Positions 57,925 to 64,000 of a stretch of DNA of 64,000 nt are shown here, one piece after another. A model generated the notes under the pieces. It worked only from the letters and a program-made list of their open reading frames with translations. It had not been told where the DNA came from and did no database searches. Within the stretch, counting starts at the first letter, position 1. Each line of letters opens with the position of its first letter. The stretch is taken from positions 28,412 to 92,411 of the forward strand of contig SSEV01000021.1 in assembly GCA_008015095.1 (NCBI GenBank), read 5' to 3'. Origin of the DNA: Lysobacteraceae bacterium. GTDB lineage: Bacteria; Pseudomonadota; Gammaproteobacteria; Xanthomonadales; Xanthomonadaceae. A program made the position numbers and the translations under genes.

Positions 57925-59010
57925 TCAGCCCGCTTGCGTCAGTCGCGCCAGTTCATCGGCCTGGTGCTCGCGCGCCAAGCGCTCGATCAACGGCTCGATG
58001 TGCCCTTCGATAACGTTCGGCAGATCGTACAAGGTCAGTCCCTCGATACGGTGATCGGTGACCCGGCCTTGCGGAAAGTTATAGGTGCGGATGCGCTGGC
58101 TTCGGTCGCCGCTGCCGACTTGCAGTTTTCTTTCCTGCGCTTGGGCGGCTTCGCGCTTGGCGGTTTCTGCTTCGATCAGCATCGCCTTCAGCCGCTTCAT
58201 CGCCTTGTCGCGGTTGGCGTGCTGGCTGCGCTCGGTTTGCGATTCCACGACCACGCCGCTCGGCACGTGGGTGATACGGATCGCCGATTCGGTTTTGTTC
58301 ACGTGTTGCCCGCCGGCGCCGCTGGAACGGAACGTGTCGATCTTCAGGTCCGCGGGATTGATCCCGATTCCGATCTCGCCGGCATCCTCGGCGATGATCG
58401 CCACCGTCGCCGCGGAAGTGTGGATTCGTCCCTGCGCTTCGGTTTCGGGTACGCGTTGCACGCGATGGGTGCCCGACTCGAATTTCAGTTTGGAGTAGGC
58501 GCCGCGGCCGTCGATGCGGGCGATGATTTCCCTGAAGCCGCCGTGTTCGCCGGGGTTGGCCGATTCCACTTCGACCTTCCAACCCTGGCGCTCGGCATAG
58601 CGGCTGTACATCCGGAACAGATCGCCGGCGAAGATCGCCGCTTCGTCGCCGCCGGTGCCGGCGCGTACTTCCAGATAGAGACCGCCTTCATCGCGCGCAT
58701 CCTTCGGCACTAATTGCGCCATCAGCGCCTGATCGAGTTCGGCCAGACGCATCTGCGCGGCGACGATTTCTTCCTCGGCCAATTCCGCCAGTTCCGGGTC
58801 TTGACGCATGGCTTCGGCGGCGGCGAGATCGGCGCGCGCCTTGCGTTCGGCGGCGAGTCCGACCGCGATCGGTTCGAGCTGCGCGAACTCGCGCATCAGC
58901 GTGCGATAGCGCCCTGCATCTTCCACCGTCGTCGGATCGGCGAGCAGATGCTGGATTTCCTCGCGGCGTTCGGCCAGCGCTTCGAGTTTACGGCGCAGCG
59001 TCGGGATCAT
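57925..59010 (-). CDS. prfA: Peptide chain release factor 1
   Basis: [56 protein letters not shown]. Confidence 0.97.
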   Translation of the reverse strand: MIPTLRRKLEALAERREEIQHLLADPTTVEDAGRYRTLMREFAQLEPIAVGLAAERKARADLAAAEAMRQDPELAELAEEEIVAAQMRLAELDQALMAQLVPKDARDEGGLYLEVRAGTGGDEAAIFAGDLFRMYSRYAERQGWKVEVESANPGEHGGFREIIARIDGRGAYSKLKFESGTHRVQRVPETEAQGRIHTSAATVAIIAEDAGEIGIGINPADLKIDTFRSSGAGGQHVNKTESAIRITHVPSGVVVESQTERSQHANRDKAMKRLKAMLIEAETAKREAAQAQERKLQVGSGDRSQRIRTYNFPQGRVTDHRIEGLTLYDLPNVIEGHIEPLIERLAREHQADELARLTQAG

Positions 59011-60352
59011 CGCGATCGATTCGCAGGCTGTTGCCGGGGCCGGGGTGGAGTTCGCGCTCGAGCGCTTCGGTCAGCGGCCTGTGCGGGAACAGGCGATCGG
59101 CCGCGCGGACGATATCGGTATCGCCGTTGAGCGCGGCGTCGCGCAGCGCTGCGGTTGGCGCGTGCAGCAGTCGGTTAGTAAGCGAGTGCGCAAGTTGCTG
59201 TAGAACCTGATCGGGGGCGTGCCCTGCGGCGAGCATTTGTTTCGCCTTGGCCAGCGAGTCGTCGCGGACCGACTCGCCGTGCGCCCGCAAGCGCTTCAGG
59301 GCGCCGTGATGCGCGCTGGCGGCGATGATGTCGGCGTAACGCGCGACTTGTAGTTCGACGATCGCTTCCGCCTCTTCGGCGGCTTCGCGCCGGCCGCGTC
59401 GGTTGTCCTCGATAACCCGTTCGAGATCGTCCACGCCGTACAGATAGGCGTCCTCAAGTTCGGCGACGTCGGCGTCGATATCGCGCGGTACGGCCAAATC
59501 CATCAACAGCATCGGGCGACGGCGGCGTTGCGCCAATGCCGCGGCGACCTGCGCACGGCGCAGGATCGGCTCGCGGCTGGCGGTGGCGGAGAACACCATG
59601 TCCGCCTCTGCCAGATGGCGGTCGAGCTCGGTCAGCGGTAGGGCCACGCCGCCGTGGCGGGTCGCCAGTTCCTGGGCGTGGGCGAGCGTACGGTTAGCGA
59701 ACAACAGGCGCTTGGTCTTGGCCTGCACGAGATGCAGCGCGGTCAGTTCGATGGTTTCGCCCGCCCCGATCAACAAGACGCAGCAATCGGCTGGCCGCGC
59801 GAAACTGGTTTCGGCCATCCGCACCGCGGTGGAGGCCACGGAGACCGGGTTGGCGCCGATCCGGGTATCGGTGCGCGCGCGTTTGGCGGTGACGAAGGCG
59901 TGCTGGAACAGACGATCAAGCCGGTTGCCCAGGCTGCCGGCCCCGCGTGCGATCGTCCATGCTTGTTTGACCTGGCCAAGAATCTGCGGCTCGCCCAGAA
60001 CAAGGGAATCCAGCCCGGTCGCGACCCGGAACAAATGCCGCGCCGCGGCTTCGTCGCGATGGCAATACAAATACTCTTCCAGCGCCAACCATGGCGCGCC
60101 CGTGGCGCTAGGTCCGTTACGGTCTTGCGGATGCGCGGCCAGCCACTGCGCGAGCACACCGCCATCATCGTCGGTCATCGCGTAGATCTCGGTGCGGTTG
60201 CAAGTGGACAACAACGCCACCTCTTCCACGCCAGGCAGGGTACGCAAAGCATCCAGGGTGTCAGGCAAGGCTTCATCCGCGAACGCCACACGCTCGCGCA
60301 AGGCGACCGGCGCGGTCTGGTGATTGATACCGAGGGCGATCAGACGGGACAT
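58988..60352 (-). CDS. hemA: Glutamyl-tRNA reductase
   Basis: [42 protein letters not shown]. Confidence 0.97.
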   Translation of the reverse strand: MSRLIALGINHQTAPVALRERVAFADEALPDTLDALRTLPGVEEVALLSTCNRTEIYAMTDDDGGVLAQWLAAHPQDRNGPSATGAPWLALEEYLYCHRDEAAARHLFRVATGLDSLVLGEPQILGQVKQAWTIARGAGSLGNRLDRLFQHAFVTAKRARTDTRIGANPVSVASTAVRMAETSFARPADCCVLLIGAGETIELTALHLVQAKTKRLLFANRTLAHAQELATRHGGVALPLTELDRHLAEADMVFSATASREPILRRAQVAAALAQRRRRPMLLMDLAVPRDIDADVAELEDAYLYGVDDLERVIEDNRRGRREAAEEAEAIVELQVARYADIIAASAHHGALKRLRAHGESVRDDSLAKAKQMLAAGHAPDQVLQQLAHSLTNRLLHAPTAALRDAALNGDTDIVRAADRLFPHRPLTEALERELHPGPGNSLRIDRDDPDAAP

Positions 60353-60428
60353 GACGATCGGCGCAGGTGCGTTCAGTCGGTTCGGGTAAGCTGGATGGGT
60401 GTCCTTATTTTACGGCCCGGTGCCGCAG

Positions 60429-62168
60429 ATGCTCGCATTTCGATCTTTCCGAGTCCTGTGTCTGTTCGCGGGATTGGCCCTGGCCGACTCCGCCGCCTGG
60501 GCGGAATCTCCGGCGAATGGGGCCGAAGACGGTCCCATGGCGGCGACTCTCGCTGGCGAATATGCCCTTCAGGCCGGCAAGCTTGACGAGGCGGCGCGCT
60601 GGTATCTGGATGCGGCCAAAGCAGCCGATGGCGATGCGGATTTGGCCGAGCGTGCGGCCCGGATCGCCCTGTTGGCCAAGGACGACGTCCGCGCCCGTAT
60701 GGCTTTGTCGCTCTGGCGCGCGCGCGCGGAGGTGTCGCCTGCGATGCGCGGCGCCGAAGCGAGTCTGGCCCTGAGGCGCAAGGATGAGGGCGCCGCACGC
60801 AGGGAACTCAAAGCCCTGCTGCGTGAGCCGGGCGATGCCGATGCCGATGATGCCGGATGGCGTTATGCCCTGGCCGCGCTCGACGTCGGCTCCGGCGATC
60901 CGCGGCTGACCGGGCGCATGCTCGCGTATCTGGTCGACTCGGGTGCGATTCCAGAGGCTCTGATCCCCTGGTTGGCGTTCGGTGAATTTGCCCAGCAGCT
61001 GCAGCGCAAAGATCTCACCGAAAAGATCGTCGCCCAGGTGATCAGGCGCTTTCCAAAGGAGCCGGCGGCGGGGCTGTTGCAGGTGAGCCAGCTGCGAGAT
61101 GCGGGCAAGTCCGATCAAGCGAGGCAAGTTCTCGGCGAACTGGAGATCATCGCCGAGTCGCGGCCCGAGCTGAGTCTTTCCATCGCACGCGAGTACAGCG
61201 CTTTGGGCGATCACGCCAAGGCCGCCAGTGTGCTCGCGCGCGGCCCGCAGAATGACCGCATCTATTCGATTCGCGCGGCCTTTCTGGCGCAGGCCGAGGA
61301 CAAGCAAGGGATCGGCCAACTCTACGACGAACTCAAGCGCGATTCCTCATCTCCCGATCCGACGCGTCGTCTGATGCTGGGCCAGATCGCCGAATACATC
61401 GAACGTCATGCCGAGGCCCTGGACTGGTACGCGGGCGTGCCGGGCGGCCCGCAGCGCTGGCAGGCGCGGCTGCGCTCTGCGCCTGTATTGCACAAACTCA
61501 AGCGGCCAAGCGAAGCCTACGCGCAACTGCGCGAATTGCAGTCCGACGCCACGGTCGACGACGAAACGCGGCGCGACGCGTACCTGCTCGAAGCGGAATT
61601 GCGCAAGGACGACAAAGATCCGGCGGCTGAACTCGATGCTTACGCGCGCGGTCTCGCGGCTTTTCCGGACGAGCCCGAGTTGCTGTATGGGCGTGCGCTG
61701 ATGTGGGAACGACGAGACGATATCCCGCGTGCAGAAGCCGACCTGCGCAAGATCCTTGTGGCCGACGCCGATGACGTGAACGCGCTCAATGCGCTCGGTT
61801 ATACCCTGGCCGACCGCACCGACCGCTATCAGGAAGCCTTGGAACTGATTGCCCGGGCCATCGCCGCCGAGCCCGACAACGCCGCGATCATCGACAGCTA
61901 TGGTTGGGTACTGTATCGGCTCGGCCGCAATCGCGAAGCGTTGGTCGAACTGCGCCGCGCGTTCACCAAGCAGAAGGACGCCGAAATCGCCGCGCATCTC
62001 GCCGAAGTCCTGTGGATGCTCGGAAACAAAGACGAAGCCCGCAAGTATTTCGATGAGTCGCGCAAGCTCGATCCTGAGAACCGCTCGCTCAAGCGCGCAT
62101 TGGAGAAAACCGGGGTGCTCCTTCCCCCGGCGATCAAGGGCAAGGACAAGGGGCCAGAATCAGAATGA
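60429..62168 (+). CDS. TPR-repeat protein upstream of lolB
   Basis: Repeated TPR helices (ALNALGYTLADRTDRYQEALELIARAIAAEPDNAAIIDSYGWVLYRLGRNREALVELRRAF). Confidence 0.9.
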   Translation: MLAFRSFRVLCLFAGLALADSAAWAESPANGAEDGPMAATLAGEYALQAGKLDEAARWYLDAAKAADGDADLAERAARIALLAKDDVRARMALSLWRARAEVSPAMRGAEASLALRRKDEGAARRELKALLREPGDADADDAGWRYALAALDVGSGDPRLTGRMLAYLVDSGAIPEALIPWLAFGEFAQQLQRKDLTEKIVAQVIRRFPKEPAAGLLQVSQLRDAGKSDQARQVLGELEIIAESRPELSLSIAREYSALGDHAKAASVLARGPQNDRIYSIRAAFLAQAEDKQGIGQLYDELKRDSSSPDPTRRLMLGQIAEYIERHAEALDWYAGVPGGPQRWQARLRSAPVLHKLKRPSEAYAQLRELQSDATVDDETRRDAYLLEAELRKDDKDPAAELDAYARGLAAFPDEPELLYGRALMWERRDDIPRAEADLRKILVADADDVNALNALGYTLADRTDRYQEALELIARAIAAEPDNAAIIDSYGWVLYRLGRNREALVELRRAFTKQKDAEIAAHLAEVLWMLGNKDEARKYFDESRKLDPENRSLKRALEKTGVLLPPAIKGKDKGPESE

Positions 62169-62371
62169 AGTTGAATAGAGTATTGAGAAGCGCGCATCTC
62201 GCGCGTTTCCCACGCGACCGCCTAGGCGCCTGTCCGGAAGTGCTCGCGACGAACCGGCCGCTTCCGCGTTTGCCTCGTCGGAGCGGCCATCCCTGGCTGC
62301 GCTGCCAGGCCACCCCTCAACAGCCAGGCAGACCCGACAGGCAAACTTTTCGGCACGTGGCGACGCGCATC

Positions 62372-62995
62372 ATGGTCTTGGCGATGGCAGCTTTGCTGGG
62401 GGCGTGTGCGACGACGTCGCACACGCCGGCCGCATCGCCTTTGTCTCCTGAAGAAATCGCCGACCATGTGCGCCAGCGAGAAACTTGGGCGTCAAACTAC
62501 GTCACCTGGTCGTTTTCCGGGCGTGCGGCGATCAGCAAGGAAGGTGTTGGCGGCGGCAGTGGGCGGATCGAATGGCAACAACACGACCATGCACGCTACA
62601 CGATCGCACTCAGCGCGCCGGTCACGCGTCAGAGTTGGCGACTGATCGGCGATCTGCATTCCGAGTCGGGCCGCATCGAGGGCCTGCAGGGCGGGCCGCG
62701 AGAGGGCGAGTTCGCCGAGGATCTCCTGCTTGAGACGACCGGGTGGCATGTGCCATTGCAGCAATTGGGCAGTTGGGTGCGGGGCATGCCTGCAGCCGCT
62801 TACCCCGTCGAGTCGATCGAATACGACGCTCAAGGGCGGTTGTCGCGTCTGCGTCAGGCGGGATGGACGGTCGATTACACGGCGTGGCGTTCCGGAGCCC
62901 CGGGACAGCCGGATCTGCCGCAACAAATCGAAGCAGCGTCCGAAGGCGCGCGGGTTCGGCTGGTCATCGAAGACTGGATGTTCGCCACCCCATGA
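62372..62995 (+). CDS. lolB: Outer membrane lipoprotein LolB
   Basis: Lipobox [30 protein letters not shown]; position before ispE. Confidence 0.88.
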   Translation: MVLAMAALLGACATTSHTPAASPLSPEEIADHVRQRETWASNYVTWSFSGRAAISKEGVGGGSGRIEWQQHDHARYTIALSAPVTRQSWRLIGDLHSESGRIEGLQGGPREGEFAEDLLLETTGWHVPLQQLGSWVRGMPAAAYPVESIEYDAQGRLSRLRQAGWTVDYTAWRSGAPGQPDLPQQIEAASEGARVRLVIEDWMFATP

Positions 62996-63897
62996 TCGCG
63001 CGGACCATGGCCGATGGCTGGTCGGTCTGGCCGGCGCCCGCCAAGCTGAACCTGTTTCTCCGCATCCTTGGTCGCAGGGACGACGGCTACCATGCATTGC
63101 AGACCGTGTTCAGAATCTTGGAGTGGGGGGATACCATTTCCATCCGACTCCGAGACGATGGGCGAATCGTCCGTCACGGAGATTCCGCGCCTGGCCTCGC
63201 GGAGGCCGATGACCTTGCGATACGTGCCGCCAAGTTGCTGCAAACCACAGCTAATGTATTGAAAGGCGCTGACATCATCGTCGAAAAGCGAATTCCAACC
63301 GGTGGCGGTTTCGGTGGCGGTTCCAGCGATGCGGCCACCGTCCTGCGCGCCCTGGATCTGCTCTGGGAGTGTGATCTGGGGGTTGAGGCTCTGGCCGGGC
63401 TGGGACTGCGCCTGGGAGCGGATGTGCCGGTTTTCGTCCACGGACACAACGCCTGGGCTGAGGGTCTCGGAGAAAGGCTCCAACCTTTGGATCTGCCTCC
63501 AGCCTGGTATCTGCTGGTCGATCCCGAGGTGCATGCGGCTACCGCCGAATTATTCCAAGCCCCTGAATTGACGCGAAATGCGCCACCCGCGACAATATCC
63601 GACTTCGTTTCCGGGACTGCGCTCGGCAATGCCTTCGAGCCGGTGCTGCGTTGTCGCAATCAGGGCGTCGATGCTGCTTTCGTCGCTTTGTCGAAAACAT
63701 GCACTGACACAGCGCGCGCGCCGCGACTGACAGGGTCGGGCAGCGGGTGTTTCGTCGAGTTCGCAGACCGCGAATCCGCCGAAAACGCACGCGCCAAGTT
63801 GCCGGCGGGCCTCAAGGCCTGGGTGGTGGCGGGCGCGGGGCGGTCGCCTTTGCTTAAGGCACTGGAAACGACTTTCGCCTCATCGGCGGTGAGGTAA
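62992..63897 (+). CDS. ispE: 4-diphosphocytidyl-2-C-methyl-D-erythritol kinase
   Basis: [65 protein letters not shown] overlap with lolB. Confidence 0.95.
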   Translation: MIARTMADGWSVWPAPAKLNLFLRILGRRDDGYHALQTVFRILEWGDTISIRLRDDGRIVRHGDSAPGLAEADDLAIRAAKLLQTTANVLKGADIIVEKRIPTGGGFGGGSSDAATVLRALDLLWECDLGVEALAGLGLRLGADVPVFVHGHNAWAEGLGERLQPLDLPPAWYLLVDPEVHAATAELFQAPELTRNAPPATISDFVSGTALGNAFEPVLRCRNQGVDAAFVALSKTCTDTARAPRLTGSGSGCFVEFADRESAENARAKLPAGLKAWVVAGAGRSPLLKALETTFASSAVR

Positions 63898-63917
63898 CGC
63901 CCCGGTGTTCGGGGGCA

Positions 63918-63939
63918 GCCAAGTCCGTGAGGACTTGGC
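63918..63939 (+). terminator. Perfect hairpin GCCAAGTCC-GTGA-GGACTTGGC after ispE, function unknown
   Basis: 9-bp perfect inverted repeat with GTGA loop, 20 bp after the ispE stop; no T tract. Confidence 0.35.
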
Positions 63940-64000
63940 GGGGGTTCGGGAGTACGGCGGGACGTTTTCGAAGAGACGTCTCCTCGGATACGCCGACCTC

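Overview
This is a high-GC bacterial chromosome window. Protein signatures suggest a Lysobacter/Xanthomonadaceae-like gammaproteobacterium (inferred from gene content, not tested). Most of it is conserved single-copy content: hemA-prfA, lolB-ispE, a gspA/gspB-like pair, fdhD with an FdhF/YdeP-type molybdoenzyme, ppk2, moaB-like, PadR/LysR/WYL/XRE regulators and a TonB-dependent receptor with a TPR-sulfotransferase. A + strand cluster of secreted peptidases (M14, S8, M4, M28) lies at about 36.6-45.1 kb. The items most worth a second look are: (1) a lipoprotein + GHSLGG-lipase pair at 884-2814 whose C-terminus resembles the T4SS XVIPCD recruitment domain, a candidate killing effector/immunity pair; (2) a stand-alone SIR2-TPR protein (56235-57911) with SIR2 motifs intact, inserted next to prfA, a candidate single-gene NAD-depleting defence; (3) a decayed arsenic locus (arsC and aquaglyceroporin pseudogenes, 28.4-29.4 kb) not evident from the ORF list; (4) further frameshifted or truncated genes (EamA, S9 peptidase, secreted protein remnant); (5) recurrent 9-15 bp tandem duplications at gene boundaries, many overlapping start or stop codons; (6) a Ser/Thr kinase-USP fusion directly downstream of a metallophosphoesterase; (7) an orphan TrbM/KikA-like secreted protein. 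No tRNA, rRNA, CRISPR array or intact transposase was recognised. All family assignments are by eye from motifs; no database search was run.
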